Source: Geomonas paludis
GTDB lineage: Bacteria > Desulfobacterota > Desulfuromonadia > Geobacterales > Geobacteraceae
Direction: 5' to 3'
DNA: 64,000 nucleotides
NCBI RefSeq assembly: GCF_014193585.1
Contig: NZ_BLXY01000005.1
Location: forward strand, 124,001-188,000
Shown one piece after another: positions 33,101 to 40,500 of this stretch (positions within the stretch are counted from its first letter, which is position 1; each line of letters begins with the position of its first letter). The notes beneath the pieces were generated by a model. The model worked only from the letters and a program-made list of their open reading frames with translations. It was not told where the DNA came from and did not search any database. The position numbers and the translations under genes are program-made.

Positions 33101-34126
33101 TTAGTCTAAGCGGACCAGTGCACCGCCCCCGCTCAACGACTTTTTAATTGCTTCCAGCATCCGGACCACCCTCAAACCGGCATACCCGTCGTTTTTGGGG
33201 GTGATGTTGTTATTGATGCAATCGATGAAGTAGGAAGCCTCTCCCTGCAAGGCCTCGACCTGGGTCACCCTTGGCGCCCACATGTCTCCGCTACGGTAGC
33301 TAAGGCGCAGACCGTAGGCCTTTTCCTTCGACTCCATCTCCAGACTGTCCAATCCCTCGACGCCTTTGTCATAAACCCGTATCTTTTCGTCGCTCACCAG
33401 ATCGTTCCAAACCAGCATCTTCTTCTGGCCGCCTATAAGAGTCGTCCTGATTTTGACCGGAGAAAGCCAATTTACGTTAAGATGAGCTATCACATTGCCA
33501 GGGAAGTATATTGTTATATAAGCTACATCCTCGAGTTGGTTTCTAAAATGTGCGACTCCGGTTGCTGTAACAGCAACTGGATCCATGTGGAGAATGTGAT
33601 CCATGATAGACAAGTCGTGTGGGGCGAGATCCCATACCACATTTACATCTTTTTGGAATAGACCCAAGTTAACCCTGATTGAGTCAAAATAGTACAAGTC
33701 ACCTAGTATTCCGTCATCTATCAATTCTTTTATCTTTTTTACTGCACCCGTAAAAAGGAACGTATGGTCAACCATTATTTTCACTTTATGTGTCTCTGCA
33801 ATCTCAATTAACTTTTCGGCTTCTGCTACCGAAGCAGTGAAAGGTTTTTCTATGAAGATGTGTTTCCCATTCTCGAGTGCTTTTTTTGCGATACTAAAAT
33901 GAGATGAAACAGGCGTAACTATCGCTACAACATCGATATCTTTGGCTGTCAGGATCGATTCACAATCTTTTTCCATCCTTGCACCGGGATAACTGACAGC
34001 TGCTCTCTGCAAAGACTTGTCATCCGCATCGCTAATGGCAACTACTTTAGCTCCGGGGGTAATACTGAAATTCCTGGCAACGTTGGGCCCCCAGTAACCG
34101 AACCCTACTATTCCGACGTTGATCAT
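33101..34126 (-). CDS. Gfo/Idh/MocA oxidoreductase (WbpB-like sugar dehydrogenase)
   Basis: 341 residues from the ATG at 34126. The Rossmann start is INVGIVGFGYWGPNVARNF, followed by the family motif EKPF at about 95 and the substrate-domain segment WDLAPHDLSIMDHIL. WbpB-type enzymes oxidise C3 of UDP-N-acetylglucosaminuronate to prepare for transamination; the two genes that follow supply the aminotransferase and N-acetyltransferase. The required 6-dehydrogenase (WbpA) is not in this window. The coding region is noticeably AT-richer than the flanking sequence. Confidence 0.88.
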   Translation of the reverse strand: MINVGIVGFGYWGPNVARNFSITPGAKVVAISDADDKSLQRAAVSYPGARMEKDCESILTAKDIDVVAIVTPVSSHFSIAKKALENGKHIFIEKPFTASVAEAEKLIEIAETHKVKIMVDHTFLFTGAVKKIKELIDDGILGDLYYFDSIRVNLGLFQKDVNVVWDLAPHDLSIMDHILHMDPVAVTATGVAHFRNQLEDVAYITIYFPGNVIAHLNVNWLSPVKIRTTLIGGQKKMLVWNDLVSDEKIRVYDKGVEGLDSLEMESKEKAYGLRLSYRSGDMWAPRVTQVEALQGEASYFIDCINNNITPKNDGYAGLRVVRMLEAIKKSLSGGGALVRLD

Positions 34127-34152
34127 AGGCTCCACCCTAGTTTTGCTGAACC

Positions 34153-35286
34153 TTAGTAGGCCCCCCTGCACCTCAGTACCACGAAAGGTGTGAGGAGGAT
34201 GATTTTCACGTCCAACATGACGCTCCAGCTCCGGAGGTAGTGCAGGTCAAGCCTCACCATCTCGTCAAAGGTCGTCGAACTTCTACCACTCACCTGCCAA
34301 GCCCCCGTGATACCGGGCCTTTTGCCGATGAGCCTGTTTCTCTGCCAGCCGCTGTAATTTTCAACCTCGTAATGGATCGGCGGCCTTGGCCCGACCAGGG
34401 ACATCTCCCCTTTGAGCACATTAAACAGCTGCGGCAACTCATCGAGGCTGTAGGCCCTGAGCAGCTTCCCTACTGCGGTAACACGAGGGTCGCTGGTGAT
34501 CTTGTAGACCGTATCTTCACCTTCGTCTATGGATCCATCGATCAGCTGCTTCACGAATTGCCTATGTATCAGATCATCGTTATTGACGAACATGCTTCTG
34601 AACTTGAACAGTCTGAACTTGACGCCGTTCAAACCATATCGTTCCTGAATGAAGAAGATGGGCCCCTTGGAAGTGAACTTTATAGCCAAAGGAACAATCA
34701 CGAATATGGGGGCCAGCAGCAGTAGTGACATCACGGCACCGGCAAGGTCAATGACTCGTTTGACCACCATCCCTGTGGACTTGCCGATGCTGTCAGAGGT
34801 GATATCGGGATAGAAGATCATGTCAAAGGCGTCGTCATCACCACCGGTTTCCGGGTATATCCTAAACGCAATGGCCACACGCCCTGCCAATGCCTCACCA
34901 TACTTTGCCTCCAGCATCTCCCTCACTTTCGTCGCGACAACACGCTTGGCATCAGGGATTTTTTCAGCGGCGACTTCGGTTAAAATGACCCCTATCCCTT
35001 CCTCGCCCAAGGCTCCGGCGATATCCGTCTCCCTCAAGCAGCCGCGCAGCATGTTCGCCAGGGAAGGGAGAAAAAGCTGGCCTTCATCCTTTGCCACACT
35101 GCCTGCCGCAATAACCATGACCAGAAGCGGTTTTCCGGCCCTGTCAGCACGTCTCCGTTCCTGCACCAGTTTTTGCTGAAATTTCGCCTCAGCGCAGAAC
35201 CCATGAGCGAAGCTGTCAGCGATGTCCTGCTTCCTCTGGGTGATGCAGCGCCACCACGATTTGTTGTTCCAACGCACATCACCCAT
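34153..35286 (-). CDS. Polyprenyl-phosphate sugar-1-phosphate transferase with N-terminal degenerate GGDEF-like domain
   Basis: 377 residues from the ATG at 35286 (GGAG upstream). The C-terminal half (about 190-377) is the bacterial sugar-transferase domain: membrane hairpin MSLLLLAPIFVIVPLAIKF, then FKFRSM, SLDELPQLFNVLKGEMSLVGPRP, and a tail ending RCRGAY. It would transfer a sugar-1-phosphate to undecaprenyl phosphate, the first step of repeat-unit synthesis. The N-terminal 180 residues are soluble and resemble a degenerate GGDEF-type domain (GALGEEGIGVIL where GGEEF-like residues would lie). That could bind a nucleotide or serve as a regulatory input. This is the first gene of the locus. 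Confidence 0.85.
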   Translation of the reverse strand: MGDVRWNNKSWWRCITQRKQDIADSFAHGFCAEAKFQQKLVQERRRADRAGKPLLVMVIAAGSVAKDEGQLFLPSLANMLRGCLRETDIAGALGEEGIGVILTEVAAEKIPDAKRVVATKVREMLEAKYGEALAGRVAIAFRIYPETGGDDDAFDMIFYPDITSDSIGKSTGMVVKRVIDLAGAVMSLLLLAPIFVIVPLAIKFTSKGPIFFIQERYGLNGVKFRLFKFRSMFVNNDDLIHRQFVKQLIDGSIDEGEDTVYKITSDPRVTAVGKLLRAYSLDELPQLFNVLKGEMSLVGPRPPIHYEVENYSGWQRNRLIGKRPGITGAWQVSGRSSTTFDEMVRLDLHYLRSWSVMLDVKIILLTPFVVLRCRGAY

Positions 35287-35363
35287 GGTCCCACTCCGCT
35301 CCAGTACTCTCGGCCGGGCCTTTACAAGGGCCGACCAAATTATTAAATTTTTCCAACCACGAA

Positions 35364-35391
35364 AGTATAGTGAGGGGGGCGGCCATGTCAA
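35364..35391 (-). promoter_or_regulatory. Near-consensus sigma-70 promoter of the exopolysaccharide operon
   Basis: On the minus strand TTGACA (35391-35386) and TATACT (35369-35364) are spaced by 16 bases. Transcription from about 35357 would leave a 70-base leader before the sugar-transferase ATG. Confidence 0.7.
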
Positions 35392-35425
35392 GGCGCAGGC
35401 TGCGCTCTACACGGTCAACGCCGAC

Positions 35426-36139
35426 CTACAGGAACTGCATCTTATGTTTGAACCTAGGCTTCAGCAGAATGGTCCTGTTTTGCAGCATCTCCAGATCACC
35501 CTCTTGAACCAGCCGGTGCAACAACCTAGTCACCGTCTCCCGGGATACAGAGGTGTACCCCGCCAGCTCCTTGTGGGTCAGCCTGAGCGCGATGACAGTA
35601 CCACGAGCATCATTCACCCCGTGCAGTAGGCTCAAATGGTTGAGGATCGATCGCAACCGTTGCTCTGCATCGGGCAAGGTAATTGCCTTGAGCACCAATT
35701 GGGCCTCCCGCAACCGCTGGCACAAAATCGCCACCAACTGTGCGAGAACCTTCTGGTTTTGTAAAAAAAAGGTGTCAAAGGTCTCCTTCGAGAGCAGGCC
35801 TATTTCGGTATCTTCCATGGCAATCACGGTCGCGGGAGCGGTCTTGGCATCGAGAAGAGCCATTTCACCGAAGATGTCACCGCGTTTGTGCACCGCCAGT
35901 ATCCTTTCCGTCCCCTCAGCGCCAAGGTGAACAACACGAACCTTGCCGCTGAAAACTATGTACATGTACCTTGCCGTCTCCTCCTCAAGCAAAACGATCT
36001 GGTTCTTCTGAAATTTCTTCTCTACAATCCGGCGCAGCACCTCGTTGAACTCCGCGTCGTCGAGATGCGAGAACAGCGGTATGTTACGCAACACGCGGAT
36101 GTGACCTGAAGCATCTGTCTCTTTTCCGGTCTTGACCAA
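35426..36139 (-). CDS. Crp/Fnr-family transcriptional regulator
   Basis: 237 residues if started at the TTG at 36139, which follows GGAGG by six bases; upstream codons lack family character. The cyclic-nucleotide-binding-like domain is at about 12-130 (FSGKVRVV, GDIFGEMALLDAKTAPATVIA). The C-terminal winged helix contains the recognition helix SVSRETVTRLLHRL. There is no N-terminal cysteine cluster, so it is not a classic Fnr. The phosphate-cassette Arg-Ser of Crp is replaced (AKTAPAT), so cAMP binding is doubtful. It lies between the exopolysaccharide and pilus genes and could control either; it is one candidate for the dyads at 14022 and 38930. Confidence 0.86.
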   Translation of the reverse strand: MVKTGKETDASGHIRVLRNIPLFSHLDDAEFNEVLRRIVEKKFQKNQIVLLEEETARYMYIVFSGKVRVVHLGAEGTERILAVHKRGDIFGEMALLDAKTAPATVIAMEDTEIGLLSKETFDTFFLQNQKVLAQLVAILCQRLREAQLVLKAITLPDAEQRLRSILNHLSLLHGVNDARGTVIALRLTHKELAGYTSVSRETVTRLLHRLVQEGDLEMLQNRTILLKPRFKHKMQFL

Positions 36140-36246
36140 AGCACACCTCCGCAGCCGTTCGTCTCGATAAGCCCGTCCTGTTCCAGGGGCGCAACAAGTT
36201 CTTGGCACGAGAAAGAAGGCCTGTCCGAATCCCGCTGACGGCCACG

Positions 36247-37566
36247 TCACTTCGACAGCCGCAATATGTCCCGGTAAATGCTGTCGAAAGCGGCATCCAG
36301 TTCCGTTGCCTTCGCCGCATATGCAAAGATGCCGGCGGGCTGATCCGGCTTGTAGGTATCCACCCCTTTCACGTTGGCAAACCGTTTCATTATGTTCACC
36401 CCGAGTTCACTGCTGCCGTAGCCACAGTCGACCTCGTGGGTGGTCAACCGGGTGCCAAGGCCTATGGTGTAGATGACTATGGGCGTCCCGAGGGCGCCTG
36501 ACTCGGCACGAGCGGCGTTGGCGATGTTTTCCGCCATGTTGCGCGCCGCCCGGTTTATGTTGCATAGGGTGTAGGGGATCTGCGAGGCGTCGGATGGGAC
36601 GAAATTGCGCGTTCCGTCGGGGTTATAGGCGCTCACGCTGCCGGTGTAATCCCAACCCGGCAGGTACGTCATGCCGTAGGTCCCGATCAGGTGGTTGCGG
36701 CGATCAATAGCGAAGAGCTGCCCAATGTCCGTCGACTCGGATGACACGGAGCCGCGCACAGTGGTCCCGGCATCCGTCACAAAGTCACCGGCTACACCGT
36801 TGGGCGCTCCATCGGAAAAGAGGACGATGATCCTCAACCGGGACTGCTGACCGGGCGGTACGGTGTCCAGTTGGCGTTTTGCCAGCCGCAGCGCTTCCTC
36901 GACGTTGGTGTAACCGCCTACAGTTATGGCGTCTATGGCGTCGCTCACCTTGCCTTTGTTGAACCCTCTGCTGGCCGTTATGGAGGCGTCCTCCTCCGCA
37001 CCCATGGCGAAATGGATCAAGCCGATCCTGTCGTTTCTTTCATCGAATTTATTGATGAAGTATTTGGCGGCCGACTTGAGCAGGGCCGCTGTTCCGGGGG
37101 GACTGGTAGGGGGATTCAGGGAACTGGTACTGTCCAGGACCAGGATCAGGTCGAGGGAGGCGATAGTCGTTGTCCCCGTAGCCCCGACGGTGAAGCTGTT
37201 CCTGCCCAGGACCTTGGCGAAGTAGGCCGGGGCCGTGGCGGTCGTGCTCACAGTGACCTCCCACGACTTCGCGTTGTGGTCGTAGTTAAAGGAGGTGGAA
37301 GGAGGGGCAACCGCTGCCCCCAGAAGCCCGTTGGGATAGTTGACGGCGAAGAACTTGGCCGCCTCAGCACTCGCGGCCCCCTCCCCCTGAGCGATTGCCC
37401 TTCCCGCCGCCAATGCCGCGGCATCGACCGCGGCGCTCAGCTTGGTCTTCACCAGGTAGGCCATGCCCAGGTCGATGGCGAGCCCGATCATGGCCAGCAA
37501 GAAGACCGCCGCAGCGGCGAAGCCGACTACGACCTGACCGTTGTCTCCACGTGGACGGCATCTCAT
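36247..37566 (-). CDS. TadG-like pilus protein with von Willebrand A domain
   Basis: 439 residues. The N-terminus has a basic segment and a single membrane helix (about 12-32, GFAAAAVFLLAMIGLAIDLGM) followed by AAVDAAALAAGRA, the Tad-like (TadE/TadG) pattern. From about residue 135 a vWA domain follows (LILVLDSTSSLN as the metal-ion site, IVLFSDGAPN). TadG proteins assist Flp pilus assembly on the periplasmic side. It is the last gene of a three-gene minus-strand operon divergent from flp. Confidence 0.85.
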   Translation of the reverse strand: MRCRPRGDNGQVVVGFAAAAVFLLAMIGLAIDLGMAYLVKTKLSAAVDAAALAAGRAIAQGEGAASAEAAKFFAVNYPNGLLGAAVAPPSTSFNYDHNAKSWEVTVSTTATAPAYFAKVLGRNSFTVGATGTTTIASLDLILVLDSTSSLNPPTSPPGTAALLKSAAKYFINKFDERNDRIGLIHFAMGAEEDASITASRGFNKGKVSDAIDAITVGGYTNVEEALRLAKRQLDTVPPGQQSRLRIIVLFSDGAPNGVAGDFVTDAGTTVRGSVSSESTDIGQLFAIDRRNHLIGTYGMTYLPGWDYTGSVSAYNPDGTRNFVPSDASQIPYTLCNINRAARNMAENIANAARAESGALGTPIVIYTIGLGTRLTTHEVDCGYGSSELGVNIMKRFANVKGVDTYKPDQPAGIFAYAAKATELDAAFDSIYRDILRLSK

Positions 37567-37588
37567 ACCTTCCCTCCCCGTCGCGCTG

Positions 37589-38113
37589 TTAGAAGACGGT
37601 CCTCGAGTAAAACTGCTTCCCGACGGCTATGGCGCTGTTGGAAAACAGGCTCCGGTAGTTGTAGAAAACCTCGACCACGTACGCCGTCTGTTCCGGTTTC
37701 AGGTCGAGGGAAGCCAGGTCGTTGGCGACAGGATTAGGTTCGGCCGACGTGGGGGTCCCGATCCTGCTATTTATGTCGCTTTGCGGGGTGCCCTTCGCCC
37801 AGCGGTCCTGGGCCTGGATCCGTTTCCCCTGCACAACCGTGATGAACATCATCCCCCTCTCCGTCATGTCCAGCGGTTGTGCGGTCGCTGCCAGTACGTC
37901 CATGACGGCCTGGGGATTGTTCTGCAGCCCCGGCGCCGGGCGCGACGCAAGGTTGGCCCCCTCGCGGCTCATGTTGGAGATGGTGTTGCTGGCCCTGATG
38001 GCGCACGCGAAGTCGTAGAGCGCGAGCATAAGCAGAGCGAACACGAGCAGGAGCAGGGAGAATTCCACCAGAGCCTGCCCCCTGCCGTTATGCGAGCGGC
38101 CCGCAAGTTTCAT
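37589..38113 (-). CDS. TadE-like pseudopilin
   Basis: 174 residues: short basic leader, then GQALVEFSLLLLVFALLMLALYDFA, the TadE signature with Glu at position +5 after the predicted prepilin cleavage site (Gly-Gln-Ala). The periplasmic part has no recognised domain. It overlaps the preceding tadE-like gene by four bases (ATGA). Likely processed by a prepilin peptidase and used in Flp pilus assembly. Confidence 0.85.
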   Translation of the reverse strand: MKLAGRSHNGRGQALVEFSLLLLVFALLMLALYDFACAIRASNTISNMSREGANLASRPAPGLQNNPQAVMDVLAATAQPLDMTERGMMFITVVQGKRIQAQDRWAKGTPQSDINSRIGTPTSAEPNPVANDLASLDLKPEQTAYVVEVFYNYRSLFSNSAIAVGKQFYSRTVF

Positions 38114-38601
38114 GGTCCACCCTTCTCGGGAAAGTTTTCGTTTGCCATCGCCGACCTCACCGTGAAGGTGTAGGCTCCGCCGGTAAGGATCGGCTTCAGG
38201 ACGGGCGTCAAAAGCGGACAGGTGTAGGTCAGGCTGACCACGATGATCTGGTTCTTCTCCCCCGGCTCATTCTGCGTCGGTGTTCCGGTATAGTTGGCAA
38301 AGTTCACCTGGGTCGGGTCCACTACGCTAATGCGCGGCTCCTTGGGGACGTGAAGGTTGCGGTCGTAGAGCCCCACAGACTGCTCCCGAATCCTTTCGAT
38401 CAACGACTCCCTCCGCCCCATACCCGGCTGGGTCTGGCCAGTTATCGCATATCGGGTCCCCTCCCGGACTGCATGCTGCATGGTCAGGTTGACAAAGAAC
38501 ATCCAGGCCAGGTCGCAGACCGCGAAACCTAGAAAGGCCACCACTGCGAGCAGTAGCGCGAACTCCACCAGCGCCTGACCCTTCCTGTTCCGCATAGCCA
38601 T
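38110..38601 (-). CDS. TadE-like pseudopilin (second copy)
   Basis: 163 residues from the ATG at 38601 (GAGGGTGGGG upstream). It has the leader RNRKGQALVEFALLLAVVAFLGF, then a periplasmic domain. It differs clearly from the neighbouring TadE in the rest of the sequence, so this is an old duplication or two functional subunits. It is the first gene of the three-gene tadE-tadE-tadG operon. Confidence 0.85.
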   Translation of the reverse strand: MAMRNRKGQALVEFALLLAVVAFLGFAVCDLAWMFFVNLTMQHAVREGTRYAITGQTQPGMGRRESLIERIREQSVGLYDRNLHVPKEPRISVVDPTQVNFANYTGTPTQNEPGEKNQIIVVSLTYTCPLLTPVLKPILTGGAYTFTVRSAMANENFPEKGGP

Positions 38602-38929
38602 GTCCCCACCCTCTAACACCCCTGGCGGCCCCTTTGCCCCTGGCAATTGCGGGGGGGCGGTCCAAAACGCACCCCAGTATAAATTAGAAGACACCAATTT
38701 CAAGGCACCGGCTTCAGATGCCGGCTGCGCCTTTCCAGAACCCGTTGCGTATGACGCTCCTTTTACAGGAGGACCCCGCTCCTCCCCATCCGGGCAACCA
38801 CCTCGCCGACTCCCTTTCCGAAAAAAATCGCTTGCAGTTTTTTTCCGGCGTCGTACTATTTTTAAATATTTTTAATTTTTAACACTTTTATAAAGTAAAG
38901 CAAAAAATTACTGAACTAAAATTTCATAT

Positions 38930-38947
38930 TTACATCACGACATGTAA
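38930..38947. promoter_or_regulatory. TTACAT-N6-ATGTAA dyad upstream of flp
   Basis: TTACATCACGACATGTAA is a perfect 6+6 dyad with a six-base spacer, the size of a Crp/Fnr-family operator though not the Crp consensus. It lies about 170 bases before the flp start. The Crp/Fnr-family gene nearby (35.4 kb) is a candidate binder; this is inference. Confidence 0.4.
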
Positions 38948-39025
38948 GATTTTCCAAATTTTACCTACCATAACCGATACAAATATGACAGTTACACCAG
39001 CTATAACATCAAACTTTTCAGCCTT

Positions 39026-39040
39026 TAACAGTAGCTGTTA
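39026..39040. promoter_or_regulatory. TAACAG-TAG-CTGTTA dyad upstream of flp
   Basis: A perfect six-base inverted repeat with a three-base spacer, about 80 bases before the flp ATG, in the likely 5' leader or promoter. It could be an operator or a small mRNA hairpin. Confidence 0.35.
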
Positions 39041-39117
39041 CAGCAAATCCAGAAGGAGACTCGTGGTTGCCGATTCACAAAGGTCGTACAACTCAGCCCA
39101 ACAAAGGAGGTGTCATC

Positions 39118-39309
39118 ATGTTCGAAAAATTGAAGAAAACAGGAAGGAAAATGAAGGACGCCCTGAAAAGCAACAGGGGGCAAGGGTTGGTCGAGTACGC
39201 GCTGATACTGGTGCTTATCGCGATCGTCGTAATCCTCGCAGTGAGAACTCTGGGAACAACCACAAGGAACATTTTCCAGAACGTGAACACGGAACTGACG
39301 AAGCCTTGA
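39118..39309 (+). CDS. flp: Flp/Fap-type major pilin
   Basis: 63 residues from the ATG at 39118 with a very strong ribosome site (AAAGGAGG). A basic leader is followed by RGQGLVEYALILVLIAIVVI. The Gly-X4-Glu-Tyr pattern is the class IVb Flp prepilin cleavage/processing site, and the hydrophobic stretch is the pilin assembly helix. The short hydrophilic tail is typical of Flp. It is followed by a hairpin and then by the tad secretion genes. No TadV prepilin peptidase is encoded in the window, so processing must use an enzyme from elsewhere. Confidence 0.93.
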   Translation: MFEKLKKTGRKMKDALKSNRGQGLVEYALILVLIAIVVILAVRTLGTTTRNIFQNVNTELTKP

Positions 39310-39327
39310 CGAAGTAACCGCTATCTT

Positions 39328-39366
39328 GCCACCTGTGGGGAGGATGCAGCGCTCCCCTCAGGTGGC
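39328..39366 (+). terminator. Hairpin after flp, possible attenuator
   Basis: GCCACCTG (39328-39335) pairs with CAGGTGGC (39359-39366), with further GGGAG/CTCCC pairing inside; only TTT follows. It would give partial termination or protect the 3' end, so that flp is expressed above the downstream machinery genes. Confidence 0.55.
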
Positions 39367-39593
39367 TTTGGCGCATTCAGGAGGGGAGCAGGTGCCTCCG
39401 CGGGTGGAAAAATCGCCTACCCCAGCACCTGCTACCGCAGCAATCGCCACGTCCTCACCGAACAGCAATCCCTGGGCGGACCCCCCCGGGGATTCAGATA
39501 TTCACGCTTTGGCTGGTCCCTTATCACCGGGCACGAGGCCTTTGCTACGGCCTGCCGTCCGGTTCCGGTCGAGCAAAAGAGGAGGAACGGACT

Positions 39594-40460
39594 ATGACCC
39601 GCCCCAACGCAGTCGCAGTAGTCTCGGTCTTCTCACTGCTATTCGCCGTGGCTGCCGGCTGGCTCACCTACGGTTACCTGCAGAGGGAGATGGACAGCGT
39701 CAAGGCCGTCCAGCCGCAGAGAATCGTAGTTGCCGCAGCGGACATCCCTATCGGCTCAGCGATCAAGCCATCGCAAGTGAAGATCACCTCCTGGCCCAAG
39801 GACAGCATCCCGCCCGGCAGCGCCAATGATGCCGAGACCGTGGTCAGCAGGGTGGCCATTCGTCCCATCACCAAGGGGGATGCCATCACCGAGCCCAAGC
39901 TCAAGCCGAAGACCGGGGCGACGGGAAGCGGTTTCATGACCTATGTCGTGCCCCAGGGGCACCGTGCCGTGACGGTCGCAGTCAACGAAGTGGCGGGGGT
40001 GGCAGGTTTTCTCACCCCAAGCGACCGCGTCGACGTCATCGTGACCACCCCTCTTCCCGGCAACGAGAAGGAGAGCATCAGCAAGATCGTGCTGGAGAAC
40101 GTGCCGGTGCTGGCCACCGGGCAGATCACCGACCAGAAGGAAGGCAAGCCGGTCGTGGTACCGACAGTGACCCTCGACCTGGTCCCCGAGGACGCGGAAA
40201 AGCTGGTGCTGTCGGCAAGCAAAGGTTCCCTGCAGCTTTTGCTGAGGAACATCTCGGACACCTCTCATGTCGAGTCCCGGGGGGCGACCATCGGTAAGGT
40301 GCTGGGGGGCTTCGAGCCGGTCCGGGTAAAGACCGTGGAGCGCCGCGTGGCGACACCTCCCCCCGCCCCCAGACCGGTTGCCGTGGTCAAGGCGCCCCCC
40401 TCGCACACCCTGGAGATCGTCAGGGGAACCGAGAAAACGTCGAGGCAATACCCGGAATGA
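39594..40460 (+). CDS. cpaB: RcpC/CpaB pilus assembly protein
   Basis: 288 residues with an N-terminal membrane helix (about 5-25), an SAF domain (IVVAAADIPIGSAIKPSQVKI, then ITKGDAITEPKL) and a CpaB/RcpC-type C-terminal domain (GHRAVTVAVNEVAGVAGFLTPSDRVDVIVT). CpaB works with the secretin in the outer part of the Tad apparatus. A clear GAGGAGG precedes the ATG. The 284 bases between flp and this gene hold the flp hairpin and no supported ORF. Confidence 0.9.
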   Translation: MTRPNAVAVVSVFSLLFAVAAGWLTYGYLQREMDSVKAVQPQRIVVAAADIPIGSAIKPSQVKITSWPKDSIPPGSANDAETVVSRVAIRPITKGDAITEPKLKPKTGATGSGFMTYVVPQGHRAVTVAVNEVAGVAGFLTPSDRVDVIVTTPLPGNEKESISKIVLENVPVLATGQITDQKEGKPVVVPTVTLDLVPEDAEKLVLSASKGSLQLLLRNISDTSHVESRGATIGKVLGGFEPVRVKTVERRVATPPPAPRPVAVVKAPPSHTLEIVRGTEKTSRQYPE

Positions 40461-40500
40461 CCATGGCCGTTAAATACATCAAGTAAGGACGAGGTGGCCT

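Larger units (their letters stand above)
38602..39117. other. AT-rich intergenic region between the tadE operon and flp
   Basis: About 515 bases without a supported gene. From 38,820 to 39,050 it is strongly AT-rich against a GC-rich background. It contains two dyads (38930-38947 and 39026-39040) and must hold the divergent promoters for tadE and flp, but I could not place either with confidence. Confidence 0.6.

Noticed and set aside
39326-39829. 167-codon plus-strand frame after flp as a missing tad gene (for example tadV)
   Set aside because: No membrane helices or peptidase motifs, and it overlaps the well-supported cpaB start in another frame.
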